Assembly (NCBI RefSeq): GCF_900129545.1
Contig: NZ_FQWB01000003.1
Location: 421,232-485,231 of the forward strand
DNA: 64,000 nucleotides
Source: Flavobacterium fluvii
GTDB lineage: Bacteria > Bacteroidota > Bacteroidia > Flavobacteriales > Flavobacteriaceae
Direction: 5' to 3'
Positions 55,772-64,000 of this stretch are shown here, piece after piece. The notes beneath the pieces are model-generated. The model searched no databases. It worked only from the letters and a program-made list of their open reading frames with translations, and was not told the DNA's origin. Both the position numbers and the translations under genes were made by a program. Numbering within the stretch: position 1 is the stretch's first letter; each line of letters starts with the position of its first letter.

Positions 55772-58700
55772 ATGGAAGTTGTAAAACCTTATATTCCTGT
55801 AAACAAAGTTCGGATAGTAACTGCGGCATCACTTTTTGACGGCCACGATGCCGCCATCAATATTATGAGAAGAATAATTCAATCGACAGGTGTTGAGGTG
55901 ATTCATTTGGGTCACGACCGAAGTGTGGAGGAAGTCGTGAACACGGCCATCCAGGAAGATGCCAATGCCATCGCGATGACTTCCTATCAAGGCGGACACA
56001 ACGAGTATTTCAAATACATGCACGATTTGCTGAAAGAAAAAGGGGCAGGACACATCAAGATTTTTGGCGGTGGTGGCGGCGTGATTCTTCCTTCCGAAAT
56101 TGCCGAATTGCAAGCTTACGGAATTACCCGGATTTATTCGCCGGACGATGGTCGGGCGATGGGATTGCAAGGAATGATCAATGATTTGGTTCAAAAATCT
56201 GACTATCCTATTGGCGATAAATTGAATGATGAAATCAATCATTTGAAAGAAAAAAATCCAACGGCAATTGCCCGAATTATTTCCTCTGCAGAGAATTTTC
56301 CTGAAGTTGCGGCTTCGACATTGGATAAAATTCATAAAATAAATAAAGATTGCACAACTCCTGTTCTCGGAATTACAGGAACCGGAGGCGCAGGAAAATC
56401 ATCCTTGGTGGACGAATTGGTGCGTCGGTTTTTAATTGATTTCCCGGAAAAAACCATCGGAATAATTTCTGTCGATCCGTCGAAACGCAAAACGGGTGGC
56501 GCATTGCTGGGCGACAGAATCAGGATGAATGCCATCAATAATCCCAGGGTTTACATGCGTTCCTTGGCAACACGGCAATCCAATTTGGCTTTGTCAAAAT
56601 ACGTTGCCGATGCCATTCAAGTCATCAAAGCGGCCGAATACGACATTATAATCCTTGAAACTTCGGGCATCGGGCAATCGGATACAGAAATTACCGAACA
56701 TTCCGATGTTTCCCTTTATGTGATGACTCCGGAATTTGGTGCCGCAACCCAATTGGAAAAAATCGACATGCTCGATTTTGCCGACTTGGTGGCAATCAAT
56801 AAATTTGACAAACGGGGTTCACTCGATGCTTTGCGCGACGTGAAAAAACAATACCAACGCAACCACAATCTTTGGAGTGCTGATTTGGATACATTGCCTG
56901 TTTTTGGGACAATCGCTTCCCAGTTCAACGATCCGGGAATGAACACTTTGTACAAGGCGATAATGGACAAGATTCACGAGAAAACCAAGACCGATTTGAA
57001 ATCGACTTTTGAAATTTCGCACGAAAGGAGTGAAAAAGTCTTCGTGATTCCGCCACAAAGAACCCGCTATTTATCTGAAATTGCAGAAAACAACAGAAAA
57101 TACGATGAAACGGCTTTGAGCCAAGAACAAGTAGCGCAGAAATTATACGGCATTTTCAAAACGATTGAATCGGTTTCCGGGAAAATACCTGAATTGGGTA
57201 AAGCAGGAATTAATGAAGATTCGGTTTTGCCAACTGCTTTGGAACTAGAAAAACCAGATGCTGCCGAAGATAAAATTTTCCTTAATTTATTGTTGAATCA
57301 GTTCGACAAGGTAAAAATGGATTTGGATCCCTACAATTGGGAAATCATCTTGACTTGGAAGGAGAAGGTGAACCAATACAAAGAACCGTTTTATGCGTTC
57401 AAGGTTCGGAGCAAAGAAATCAAGATGGAAACCCAGACCGAATCGCTTTCGCATACTCAAATCCCAAAAGTTGCCTTGCCGAAGTATCAAGCTTGGGGTG
57501 ATATTTTGCGTTGGAATTTGCAGGAAAACGTTCCGGGAGAATTTCCTTTCACGGCTGGATTGTATCCATTTAAAAGAGAAGGGGAAGACCCGTCCCGAAT
57601 GTTTGCGGGGGAAGGAGGACCAGAACGAACCAACAAAAGATTCCATTACGTAAGTGCCGGTTTGCCTGCCAAACGGCTTTCCACGGCTTTTGACAGCGTG
57701 ACTTTATACGGAAATGATCCACACATTCGCCCTGATATTTACGGAAAAATAGGAAATGCGGGAGTTTCCATTTGTTGTCTCGACGATGCCAAAAAATTGT
57801 ATTCCGGTTTCGATTTGGTCGATGCCATGACTTCTGTGAGTATGACCATTAATGGGCCTGCGCCAATGCTATTGGGATTTTTTATGAATGCCGCCATCGA
57901 TCAACGCTGTGAAATTTATATCAAGGCCAATCATTTAGAAGAAGAAGTTGAAGAAAAAATAAAGACTATTTACGCCAAAAAAGGAACCGAACGTCCGCAG
58001 TATCAAGGCGATTTGCCGGAAGGAAACAACGGTTTGGGATTGATGCTTTTGGGCGTGACCGGAGACCAAGTTTTGCCTTTGGATATTTATAACGAGATAA
58101 AAGCCAAAACACTTTCCAAAGTTCGCGGAACGGTTCAAGCGGATATTTTAAAGGAAGACCAAGCGCAGAACACCTGTATTTTCTCTACAGAATTTGCCTT
58201 GCGATTGATGGGGGACGTTCAGGAATATTTTATTGCCAACAACGTGAAAAACTTCTATTCGGTTTCCATTTCGGGTTACCATATTGCCGAAGCGGGCGCA
58301 AACCCCATTTCGCAATTGGCGTTCACGCTTTCCAACGGATTTACTTACGTGGAATATTATTTGAGTCGCGGAATGAAAATCAATGATTTTGGACCCAATT
58401 TGTCGTTCTTTTTCTCGAATGGCATTGACCCGGAATATGCTGTAATTGGTCGCGTGGCAAGGAGAATTTGGGCAAAAGCGATAAAGAATAAATATGGAGC
58501 CAACAAGAGGGCACAAATGTTGAAATACCACATCCAAACTTCGGGTCGTTCTCTTCATGCACAGGAAATTGATTTTAATGATATTCGCACCACTTTGCAA
58601 GCCTTGTACGCCATTTACGACAACTGCAATTCCTTGCACACCAATGCCTATGACGAAGCGATTACCACGCCAACAGAGGAAAGTGTACGCCGGGCGATGG

Positions 58701-59224
58701 CCATCCAGTTGATTATTAATAAGGAACTAGGTTTGACCAAAAACGAAAATCCGATTCAAGGCTCGTTCATCATCGAAGAATTGACTGATTTGGTGGAAGA
58801 AGCCGTTTTGCAGGAATTTGAACGAATCAACGAGCGAGGCGGAGTTCTGGGTGCCATGGAAACAATGTACCAAAGAAGCAAAATCCAGGAAGAAAGCTTG
58901 TATTACGAGACCTTGAAACACACGGGTGAATTCCCGATTATTGGCGTGAACACGTTCTTGAGTTCGAAAGGTTCGCCAACAATTATTCCAGCTGAAGTGA
59001 TTCGTGCTACCGAAGAAGAAAAGCAATACCAAATCAGGATGTTGGCCAATTTGCACCAATCCAATCCAGAGAAAGTAAAGGAACAATTGAATTTGCTTCA
59101 AGAAGCGGCCATCAAAAACGAAAACTTGTTCGAACATTTGATGGAAGCCACCAAGGTTTGTTCTTTGGGACAAATCACGACTGCCTTGTTTGAAGTCGGT
59201 GGGCAATACAGAAGAAATATGTAA
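55772..59224 (+). CDS. icmF: fused isobutyryl-CoA mutase (B12-binding, G-protein chaperone and mutase domains)
   Basis: Adenosylcobalamin-dependent acyl-CoA mutase of 1150 residues. Residues 1-145 are the B12-binding domain ([10 protein letters not shown] with the cobalt His, [15 protein letters not shown]). About 190-420 is a MeaB-type GTPase chaperone ([17 protein letters not shown]alker [17 protein letters not shown]). About 555-1150 is the mutase barrel ([84 protein letters not shown]). Domain order and the [19 protein letters not shown] block match IcmF rather than methylmalonyl-CoA mutase, so isobutyryl/n-butyryl-CoA is the expected pair; some members act on isovaleryl/pivalyl-CoA. Codon use is host-like, and this is the last clearly core gene of the window. 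Confidence 0.93.
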   Translation: MEVVKPYIPVNKVRIVTAASLFDGHDAAINIMRRIIQSTGVEVIHLGHDRSVEEVVNTAIQEDANAIAMTSYQGGHNEYFKYMHDLLKEKGAGHIKIFGGGGGVILPSEIAELQAYGITRIYSPDDGRAMGLQGMINDLVQKSDYPIGDKLNDEINHLKEKNPTAIARIISSAENFPEVAASTLDKIHKINKDCTTPVLGITGTGGAGKSSLVDELVRRFLIDFPEKTIGIISVDPSKRKTGGALLGDRIRMNAINNPRVYMRSLATRQSNLALSKYVADAIQVIKAAEYDIIILETSGIGQSDTEITEHSDVSLYVMTPEFGAATQLEKIDMLDFADLVAINKFDKRGSLDALRDVKKQYQRNHNLWSADLDTLPVFGTIASQFNDPGMNTLYKAIMDKIHEKTKTDLKSTFEISHERSEKVFVIPPQRTRYLSEIAENNRKYDETALSQEQVAQKLYGIFKTIESVSGKIPELGKAGINEDSVLPTALELEKPDAAEDKIFLNLLLNQFDKVKMDLDPYNWEIILTWKEKVNQYKEPFYAFKVRSKEIKMETQTESLSHTQIPKVALPKYQAWGDILRWNLQENVPGEFPFTAGLYPFKREGEDPSRMFAGEGGPERTNKRFHYVSAGLPAKRLSTAFDSVTLYGNDPHIRPDIYGKIGNAGVSICCLDDAKKLYSGFDLVDAMTSVSMTINGPAPMLLGFFMNAAIDQRCEIYIKANHLEEEVEEKIKTIYAKKGTERPQYQGDLPEGNNGLGLMLLGVTGDQVLPLDIYNEIKAKTLSKVRGTVQADILKEDQAQNTCIFSTEFALRLMGDVQEYFIANNVKNFYSVSISGYHIAEAGANPISQLAFTLSNGFTYVEYYLSRGMKINDFGPNLSFFFSNGIDPEYAVIGRVARRIWAKAIKNKYGANKRAQMLKYHIQTSGRSLHAQEIDFNDIRTTLQALYAIYDNCNSLHTNAYDEAITTPTEESVRRAMAIQLIINKELGLTKNENPIQGSFIIEELTDLVEEAVLQEFERINERGGVLGAMETMYQRSKIQEESLYYETLKHTGEFPIIGVNTFLSSKGSPTIIPAEVIRATEEEKQYQIRMLANLHQSNPEKVKEQLNLLQEAAIKNENLFEHLMEATKVCSLGQITTALFEVGGQYRRNM

Positions 59225-59318
59225 AATATATTATTTCTCTGAATCCAAATGAATCTAAGTGAATGAAAATCCAGTGTTTTAGGTGTTCGGTCTATTGTTT
59301 ATAAAGTAATTGATTTAT

Positions 59319-59367
59319 TGAAATACACTTTTAGTTGACTAATTGTTGACTAAAAGTGTATTTTTTT
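59319..59367 (+). terminator. Rho-independent terminator of icmF
   Basis: Perfect 15-bp stem AAATACACTTTTAGT/ACTAAAAGTGTATTT with a 13-base loop, then a T run. Confidence 0.85.
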
Positions 59368-59430
59368 AGGATAAATTAAAATTGTTTTAATTAATTTTCA
59401 CCAAAATAAAGTAACTCCACCTAAAGGAAT

Positions 59431-60234
59431 ATGGCAAAGAGAACATTTAATCCAATAGATGGAGGAACATTAGAAGGATTAGCTAAAATATTAGGACATA
59501 CTGAATATGGCTTAACAGGAGCTGAATTATCAAAATTTATTCCTGAATCTGGACTTGTTGACGTGGATGCAACTAATACTAAATGGAAAAGACTTTACAA
59601 TAGCTTTATTGATTTCCAAAACAGAACTAAAACATCAAATCTAATTCTCAAATTTATTAATTTATCTATGAAGCCTTCGCGTTTCATCGGACAAAACGAA
59701 AAATTCGAGTTACTAAGGGGCGAATTAAACAAAAGACTTTCATTCATTGGTTTGAAATTAAACGAATCTGGAATTTTCAATCCTGTTGAAGCATCCAGAA
59801 CTATTACTGAAGCAGAGCTAAGAGTAAATAGATTTAAATCAAAACTAGAACACCGAAATATTCATCCTAAAATATATGAATATTGTAATTCAGAACTTAT
59901 TACTGACAATTATTTTCATTCTGTTTTTGAAGCTGTAAAAAGTATTGCTGAAGAAATTCGAATAAAAACAGGTTTAAATCTTGATGGTTCAGATTTAGTA
60001 GAGAAAGCCTTGTCTGTTACTACACCATTATTAAAAATAAATAGTTTAGGAAATGAAACTGAAAAAAGCGAACAAAAAGGTTTTTCAAATTTAATTAAAG
60101 GAGTTTTTGGAATGTTTAGAAATACAACAGCACACTCTCCTAAAGTTATTTGGAGTATTACTGAAGACGAAGCTTTAGATATAATGACAACGATTTCTTT
60201 AATACATAAAAAAATAGACCAAGCTAGAATTTAA
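59431..60234 (+). CDS. TIGR02391 (Ymh) family protein, HEPN-like
   Basis: Soluble protein of 267 residues. The C-terminal 115 residues match TIGR02391: DNYFHSVFEAVKSIAEEIRIKTGLNLDGSDLVEKAL, EQKGFSNLIKGVFGMFRNTTAHS. The Arg230-Asn-x-x-x-His235 motif is the Rx4H signature of HEPN domains, many of which are ribonucleases of toxin-antitoxin or phage-defence systems. The N-terminal half is helical (GLAKILGHTEYGLTGAELSKFI) and may sense or bind a partner. It converges on the STAS/ATPase operon, its stop overlapping that of the one-TM gene by 4 bp. It is A+T-rich and accessory. Confidence 0.82.
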   Translation: MAKRTFNPIDGGTLEGLAKILGHTEYGLTGAELSKFIPESGLVDVDATNTKWKRLYNSFIDFQNRTKTSNLILKFINLSMKPSRFIGQNEKFELLRGELNKRLSFIGLKLNESGIFNPVEASRTITEAELRVNRFKSKLEHRNIHPKIYEYCNSELITDNYFHSVFEAVKSIAEEIRIKTGLNLDGSDLVEKALSVTTPLLKINSLGNETEKSEQKGFSNLIKGVFGMFRNTTAHSPKVIWSITEDEALDIMTTISLIHKKIDQARI

Positions 60235-60743
60235 TCCGCATCATTTACAAGCCTAATGAGTTTATTAAAAAGACCATAATGCGTTAATTGAATTAAATCT
60301 ATTTGTCTTTTTGTTATGGAAGAAAAAGCAACAGGATTGTTCCTTCTAAAATTTGTTGAATATTCAGGTGCATTTGTGATTATATCTCGCAAATCATTAT
60401 GAAATGAATTTAGTTCAGGACAATTAACTTTATATAAATTACTAATCTCCCCCATAAGGTGAATCGTCTTTATATTAATGAGTTTAAACCATCTTAAAGT
60501 GTCTTGTGGGATTAAATTTCCAGCGTAACAATTTTTAATATAGTCATTATATTCAATCCTTAATTCCTTAATTTCGCTTATAAAATGGTCTTTTAAAACT
60601 CTTTTGTTATTTAGTTTGTTCTGTATAGTTCTTACAATCCAGATTGCAAGAAAAAAATTAACTATAATCCCAAAAATCTCAATACAATCTGAAAAATCTA
60701 ATGAACAATTAAATACAACAAAAATTTTTAAGGCGTCTCCCAT
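60231..60743 (-). CDS. one-TM protein of the STAS/ATPase operon
   Basis: Unrecognised protein of 170 residues. One membrane segment near residues 15-38 (CIEIFGIIVNFFLAIWIVRTI) is followed by a long helical cytoplasmic part (KNKRVLKDHFISEIKELRIEYNDYIKNCYAG-like region to the C-terminus). Its start overlaps the end of the STAS-like gene by 16 bp, so translation is coupled. Position and topology suggest the membrane output or effector of the operon. No family was recognised. Confidence 0.7.
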   Translation of the reverse strand: MGDALKIFVVFNCSLDFSDCIEIFGIIVNFFLAIWIVRTIQNKLNNKRVLKDHFISEIKELRIEYNDYIKNCYAGNLIPQDTLRWFKLINIKTIHLMGEISNLYKVNCPELNSFHNDLRDIITNAPEYSTNFRRNNPVAFSSITKRQIDLIQLTHYGLFNKLIRLVNDAD

Positions 60744-61147
60744 ACATTGCTTATTAGTTCTCCATTAATAAGTCTGTACCAACTTTCGTGTTCTTCAGTG
60801 ACAACAACTTTCTCACAATTAACTCTTCTAGCCTCCCATTGTGGATAAGTTTTTTCTTCTAACATTTTAATCCAATGAGGTTCATCATTAGAAACAATTA
60901 CAACCAAACGTTCAGCATTAGCCAATGTAAAATCATAAACTAAATTCCCAAAAGCTTCGTCTAAAAAGGAAGATGCATATGCATCAGTTCCATCTAAATC
61001 TACAACAAGTTTATCATTGTTCTCATATGCTTTTTTAAATGCCTTATTAAGAACTTTGTGGTAATAATCTTCGCCAGAATTTTCGCTGATTGAACAATGT
61101 CTTAATCCAGGAAATTCATCAAAGTCTAATACTTTAATTTTCGCCAT
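60728..61147 (-). CDS. STAS-like DUF4325 protein
   Basis: Small soluble protein of 139 residues. It has the STAS-like DUF4325 core LVVDLDGTDAYASSFLDEAFGNLVYDF followed by AERLVVIVSNDEPHWIKMLEE. In partner-switching systems STAS proteins bind GHKL kinases and are switched by phosphorylation of a Ser/Thr; here candidates are in AYASSFLDE. The start overlaps the ATPase gene by 14 bp and the end overlaps the one-TM gene by 16 bp. Confidence 0.85.
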   Translation of the reverse strand: MAKIKVLDFDEFPGLRHCSISENSGEDYYHKVLNKAFKKAYENNDKLVVDLDGTDAYASSFLDEAFGNLVYDFTLANAERLVVIVSNDEPHWIKMLEEKTYPQWEARRVNCEKVVVTEEHESWYRLINGELISNVWETP

Positions 61148-62225
61148 AATAATTTATTGTATTTGTAATACACTCTTCCGTTAATTCCCATTGGTACATA
61201 GTTCCTTTAAACCTAGATGTCCCAGATGAAAAAGTTGAAGATTTATTATCATCTCCAAAGTGCAAAATTACATTATTTGTCAGTACAATCAAGTTTTTTA
61301 TTGCACCCATATCTGAATTATTTTTTATAGCAGGCAACCCTTTGTTTCTATTCTCCTCTTGAGTACTAGAACCATATTTTTGATTAAAAGCTCCTTTTAA
61401 GATGTTTAATCTACTAGTAAAAGTAGCAAGATTAGCCATAATCTGAGCATTATTAATAAAAAGAGTTTCTAAAATACCTTTACCAACATCAGTAACAGTA
61501 AAACTTACTTTGCCGTCCATAAATTTTACACCTAATAACCATTGTCTATCTTTTGTTTTTGCATGTTCAATGCTATTTCCACAAATCTCTAGTAGGATAG
61601 ACTTAATCGATTTAATATTTCTTCTAGTTCCTGTCAAATGCTCTACAACATCTTTAATCAGTTCTGAAATATTTTTACTATCTTTTTTGGTTAACTTACC
61701 GGAACCTTTTTCAAAAAAAATAAATTTTGATTTACTAAACTTAGGAAACTGTCTATTACTACCATCCACCATATGGCTTAAAAAACCCGACTCTATAATG
61801 TATTCTTTACATTTAGCATTTTTTGGAAAATCTCCTTGCATTCCTATTTTTCTACTTTTTAAATCATCACTAATTGCAGTTAAAGCGCTAATAGTAGCAT
61901 AATCAATCTCTTCTACGTCAATCAGAGAAATTAAAACTTTTTTTTGTCCACCTATGTTGTTGATGTTTTCATAAGACCTAATTTCTCTAAAAAAATTCAA
62001 ACAAACCTCAGTATTTTCCATTAGTCTAAAATCTTTAGGAGCGAATAAAGGAAACTCATATTTGTGTTTGTTTTTATGATACTCGTTTATCATCTTTAGA
62101 CTTCTTCTGCGTCTTTTCTTTTCCTGAGTATGCAATTTGTTTTTTTTTCGATTTTTCCTTTCAATCTTTAAAAATCTTCTTTTTTGGTATTCTTTATTAT
62201 TTTTATTGCTGTAAAGTTTCTTCAT
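61134..62225 (-). CDS. GHKL ATPase with basic leader and STAS-like N-terminal domain
   Basis: Protein of 363 residues. Residues 1-45 are extremely rich in Lys and Arg (about half of the positions), a likely nucleic-acid or membrane-contact leader. Residues about 60-155 look STAS-like (KKVLISLIDVEEIDYATISALTAISDDLKSRKIGMQG). Residues 185-350 are a histidine-kinase-like ATPase: N box LLEICGNSIEHA (Asn217, His221), G1 box VTDVGKGI (Asp246, Gly248, Gly250) and a distal KGLPAIKNN segment that may act as the G2 lid. There is no dimerisation or phosphoacceptor His domain, so it resembles anti-sigma-type kinases. It is the first gene of the overlapping three-gene operon. Confidence 0.82.
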   Translation of the reverse strand: MKKLYSNKNNKEYQKRRFLKIERKNRKKNKLHTQEKKRRRRSLKMINEYHKNKHKYEFPLFAPKDFRLMENTEVCLNFFREIRSYENINNIGGQKKVLISLIDVEEIDYATISALTAISDDLKSRKIGMQGDFPKNAKCKEYIIESGFLSHMVDGSNRQFPKFSKSKFIFFEKGSGKLTKKDSKNISELIKDVVEHLTGTRRNIKSIKSILLEICGNSIEHAKTKDRQWLLGVKFMDGKVSFTVTDVGKGILETLFINNAQIMANLATFTSRLNILKGAFNQKYGSSTQEENRNKGLPAIKNNSDMGAIKNLIVLTNNVILHFGDDNKSSTFSSGTSRFKGTMYQWELTEECITNTINYYGEN

Positions 62226-62437
62226 ATTTAAAAAAAATGTAAAACGTAAATATACAATTATTAAAAGAATGTAGATGTTCTAAGAATTTTATTATAAGAA
62301 TGATTTAATAGAAATCAAATAGTGATTGTTAAGGTATTTTCTTATCTTTATTGTGCTTTATGGCAGATGTTTGCTAATTTATTAACTACTATATTAACTG
62401 TTTTATTTAATTTTAACGAATTGAATTTTTTATCTAG

Positions 62438-62459
62438 TTGGTATTAGGGGCAATACCAA
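62438..62459. repeat. Inverted repeat TTGGTATT-N6-AATACCAA
   Basis: Perfect 8-bp arms around AGGGGC. No T run, so it is more like a protein-binding site than a terminator. Confidence 0.55.
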
Positions 62460-62490
62460 ACATACACCATAAACATTAGACTTATAACCA

Positions 62491-62565
62491 AAAAAGGTTT
62501 AAAAAGGTTTAATTCCTCTTTAATAAAAAAGGTCTAAAATTAAACTTATTCCAAAAAAGGTTTAA
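62491..62565. repeat. Four copies of AAAAAGGTYTAA
   Basis: Direct copies start at 62491, 62501, 62526 and 62554. Three are identical 12-mers (the first two overlap by 2 bp) and one has C for T. All lie just past the repressor's stop codon. Confidence 0.7.
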
Positions 62566-62586
62566 TTTTTGGTGCGGTTGGTTTAG

Positions 62587-63309
62587 TTACTCTAGGCGAA
62601 TAACGCCTAAAACAATCGCTATAGCGTGAATTTTTGAAAGGTGCAATTCGTATGGCTCGTAGGACTTATTGTCGCTCACAATTAATAAATGGTCGTCACT
62701 TCCTTTTTTGATTCGTTTTATTAATGCGCCTTGATCAGTATCTAAAACATATACTTTATTCCATTGAAAAAATATGTCGCTTAAAACCAACTTCTTACAG
62801 GCGACTAAATCTCCACTATTATATTTCGGGTACATACTACTTCCTTTGACCCGTATCATAAAATCCACTTTCAATTCAGTAAATTCAGGTACAATGTATT
62901 TTTGGGTGTCGTAATCCATTACTTGTACTGAACCATTTCCAAAACCTCCCATCGCTTCGATAGGTATTAATGGTATTCCGTATTCGTGTTGTGGCTCATT
63001 TAATGAAACGGTGGCGTTTTCTGTATTTTTCGTTTCTTCCGAAAATGCCACCCTTTTTGCCACCCTTTCTAATGGTGGCATTTCTTTTATGTTTGGTTTT
63101 AACATATCGCCTTTGCCTGTTAATAACCATTCCGCATTTACTTCTTCATAAGTTGAGTAAAATTTCTCAACGGTATCCATTGACAAACCACTTTTTTTAT
63201 CTAAAACGCCATTAGAAATGCCTGTTTTTATATAAAATTTATTCTTGCTAATCCCCTTAAATTCAAGGAAATGTAAAATTCTTTCCTTTTGAGTTGAGAT
63301 ATTTGTCAT
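62587..63309 (-). CDS. phage-type repressor with S24 (LexA-like) domain
   Basis: CI-like regulator of 240 residues. The N-terminal helix-turn-helix spans about 8-60 (ILHFLEFKGISKNKFYIKTGISNGVL). A linker leads to a peptidase S24 domain with catalytic Ser158 in VKGSSMYPKYNSGDLVA and Lys198 in GALIKRI. The expected Ala-Gly cleavage pair before the core is represented by EAMGGFGNG, so self-cleavage efficiency is uncertain. It is divergent from a 63-residue Cro/Ner-like gene across 78 bp, the classical lysis-lysogeny layout. It implies a prophage, or a related integrated element, extending to the right of the window. Confidence 0.9.
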   Translation of the reverse strand: MTNISTQKERILHFLEFKGISKNKFYIKTGISNGVLDKKSGLSMDTVEKFYSTYEEVNAEWLLTGKGDMLKPNIKEMPPLERVAKRVAFSEETKNTENATVSLNEPQHEYGIPLIPIEAMGGFGNGSVQVMDYDTQKYIVPEFTELKVDFMIRVKGSSMYPKYNSGDLVACKKLVLSDIFFQWNKVYVLDTDQGALIKRIKKGSDDHLLIVSDNKSYEPYELHLSKIHAIAIVLGVIRLE

Positions 63310-63314
63310 AATAA

Positions 63315-63347
63315 TTTGTTTAGTTGAGAAATATATCTATATATTTG
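63315..63347 (+). promoter_or_regulatory. Rightward early promoter of the switch
   Basis: TTTG at 63315-63318 and TATATTTG at 63340-63347 with a 21-bp spacer, reading toward the Cro/Ner-like gene. The A+T-rich symmetrical stretch ATATATCTATATAT overlaps the -7 box and could be an operator. Confidence 0.6.
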
Positions 63348-63363
63348 TATCAGTTAACAAACA

Positions 63364-63371
63364 CAAAAGTA
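63364..63371 (-). promoter_or_regulatory. Leftward -7 box of the repressor gene
   Basis: The minus strand reads TACTTTTG, an exact consensus match, 54 bp before the repressor ATG. It faces the rightward promoter, so the two transcripts overlap. Confidence 0.5.
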
Positions 63372-63387
63372 ATTAAATAATTGATAT

Positions 63388-63579
63388 ATGAGCACACTAG
63401 CAGATAATCCAAGAAAAGTAAACCTGTGGCAGCTATTAAGTACTACCACAGGTTATAGTAAAGTGTATTGCCGTAAAGTAATACAAGGCGAACGAAATGC
63501 CGAAGCTAAAGGGGCGCAAATCATCTTTAAAAAGTACAATGAACTATCTAAACTATTAAACAATGAAAACAGTAATTAA
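63388..63579 (+). CDS. small Cro/Ner-like protein
   Basis: Protein of 63 residues, the first rightward gene opposite the repressor. LWQLLSTTTGYSKVYCRKVIQGERNAEAKGAQIIFKKYNEL fits a small helix-turn-helix fold, with GYSKVYCRKVIQG as likely recognition helix and turn. Position and size suggest a Cro or Ner analogue, but no family was firmly recognised. The next gene overlaps it by 17 bp. Confidence 0.7.
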   Translation: MSTLADNPRKVNLWQLLSTTTGYSKVYCRKVIQGERNAEAKGAQIIFKKYNELSKLLNNENSN

Positions 63580-63955
63580 AATCAATTCGCTAATTGGCAC
63601 AATGGTGCTAGTATCATCAAATAATGATGCCCCCGAAAAAGTAGCTGCTGCGGTTACAAAAGCTTTAAATCAAGTTATAAAGTCAAGTCAGGAAAGCCGT
63701 GCAAAAAATTATTCTGAAACTAAAAGTTTGCTACAAGACTTGATTGAAAACGCTTCACGAGCAATTATTGCAATAGATGACAACAAACCACATTGGGAAA
63801 TATGCAATATAGCTGTTGAAGAAATTGAAGAATTAACTAAGCAAATTAGTTCGACTATCCTTGGGAATTGTGCCTCTGTCATCAATAGTAATAGTGACAT
63901 TGTAATGTACGTCTTCAAACTAATTTGGACTTTTACTAAGAGAGTGTTCTGTTAA
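63563..63955 (+). CDS. hypothetical early-region protein
   Basis: Unrecognised protein of 130 residues. An N-terminal beta-like stretch (TVIKINSLIGTMVLVSS) precedes helical segments (KVAAAVTKALNQVIKSSQESRAKNYSETKSLLQDLI) and a hydrophobic C-terminus (VMYVFKLIWTFTKRVFC). The start overlaps the Cro/Ner-like gene by 17 bp, so it belongs to the same early transcript. Confidence 0.6.
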   Translation: MKTVIKINSLIGTMVLVSSNNDAPEKVAAAVTKALNQVIKSSQESRAKNYSETKSLLQDLIENASRAIIAIDDNKPHWEICNIAVEEIEELTKQISSTILGNCASVINSNSDIVMYVFKLIWTFTKRVFC

Positions 63956-64000
63956 TTAATTCAAAGATAAATGTTTTTCTTTGTTAGTTGAATTTTTAAA

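Larger units (their letters stand above)
62226..62586. other. Gene-free A+T-rich region with direct and inverted repeats
   Basis: About 360 bp between the ATPase operon and the repressor gene. It contains the inverted repeat at 62438-62459 and four A5GGTYTAA repeats at 62491-62565. It is a possible element boundary or regulator/transposase binding region. Confidence 0.6.

Noticed and set aside
62491..62565. CRISPR array at the A5GGTYTAA repeats
   Set aside because: Units are only 12 bp with irregular 10-28 bp spacing and no cas genes; not a CRISPR array.

Overview
The window is A+T-rich chromosomal DNA of a member of the Bacteroidota, most probably Flavobacteriaceae and close to Flavobacterium. 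The signs are type IX secretion (T9SS) cargo with type B C-terminal sorting domains next to PorP/SprF and OmpA partners, many promoters with the Bacteroidetes -7 box TAnnTTTG, few Shine-Dalgarno sequences, a GatB-AspRS fusion, a SecDF fusion, and operons of TonB-dependent receptors with PepSY proteins. The genus is an inference; there is no rRNA gene in the window to confirm it.

Layout. 1-9000: housekeeping genes (gatB/aspS fusion cut by the left edge, gyrB, mdh, secDF). 9100-11350: a T9SS cargo protein with five internal repeats. 11400-16220 (minus strand): folE-cysS-yidD-lgt and an aminotransferase. 16300-23500: a retropepsin-like/PDZ protein, then a three-gene T9SS operon (cargo, PorP/SprF, OmpA/PD40). 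23560-26750: a DUF1573 protein and valS. 26870-38830 (minus strand): an iron-uptake region with two TonB-dependent siderophore receptors, two PepSY proteins (one fused to flavodoxin and ferredoxin-reductase modules), a DUF2271 protein with a TGAS flavinylation motif, ApbE and an ankyrin protein. Its three promoters share a 23-bp operator-like inverted repeat. 38900-43220: a lipoprotein, topB and a SIR2-like DUF4917 gene among hairpin repeats. 43470-48090: a 125-bp nested palindromic element, prfA, an OmpA protein with thrombospondin type 3 repeats, and two small envelope genes. 48200-51440: an AraC regulator, response regulator and histidine kinase operon. 51750-59230: pyrF, a hydrolase, a duplicated 111-bp intergenic unit, purU, a DUF4197 lipoprotein and icmF.

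The right end (about 59400-64000) is accessory DNA. It holds a tightly overlapping minus-strand operon (GHKL ATPase with a STAS-like N-terminus, STAS-like DUF4325 protein, one-TM protein) facing a TIGR02391/HEPN-like gene. These are followed by repeated A5GGTYTAA motifs and a divergent CI/Cro-type switch that looks like the start of a prophage or transposable-phage early region continuing past the window. The partner-switch operon with its HEPN-like neighbour is the best candidate here for an undescribed, possibly defence-related system.

Working together: in the iron region, reducing power from NAD(P)H could pass through the PepSY-flavodoxin-reductase protein to a covalently flavinylated periplasmic DUF2271 protein that reduces ferric siderophores taken in by the receptors. 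In the T9SS region, the PorP/SprF and OmpA proteins probably receive or anchor the cargo encoded just upstream. No tRNA, rRNA, CRISPR array or complete insertion sequence was recognised.
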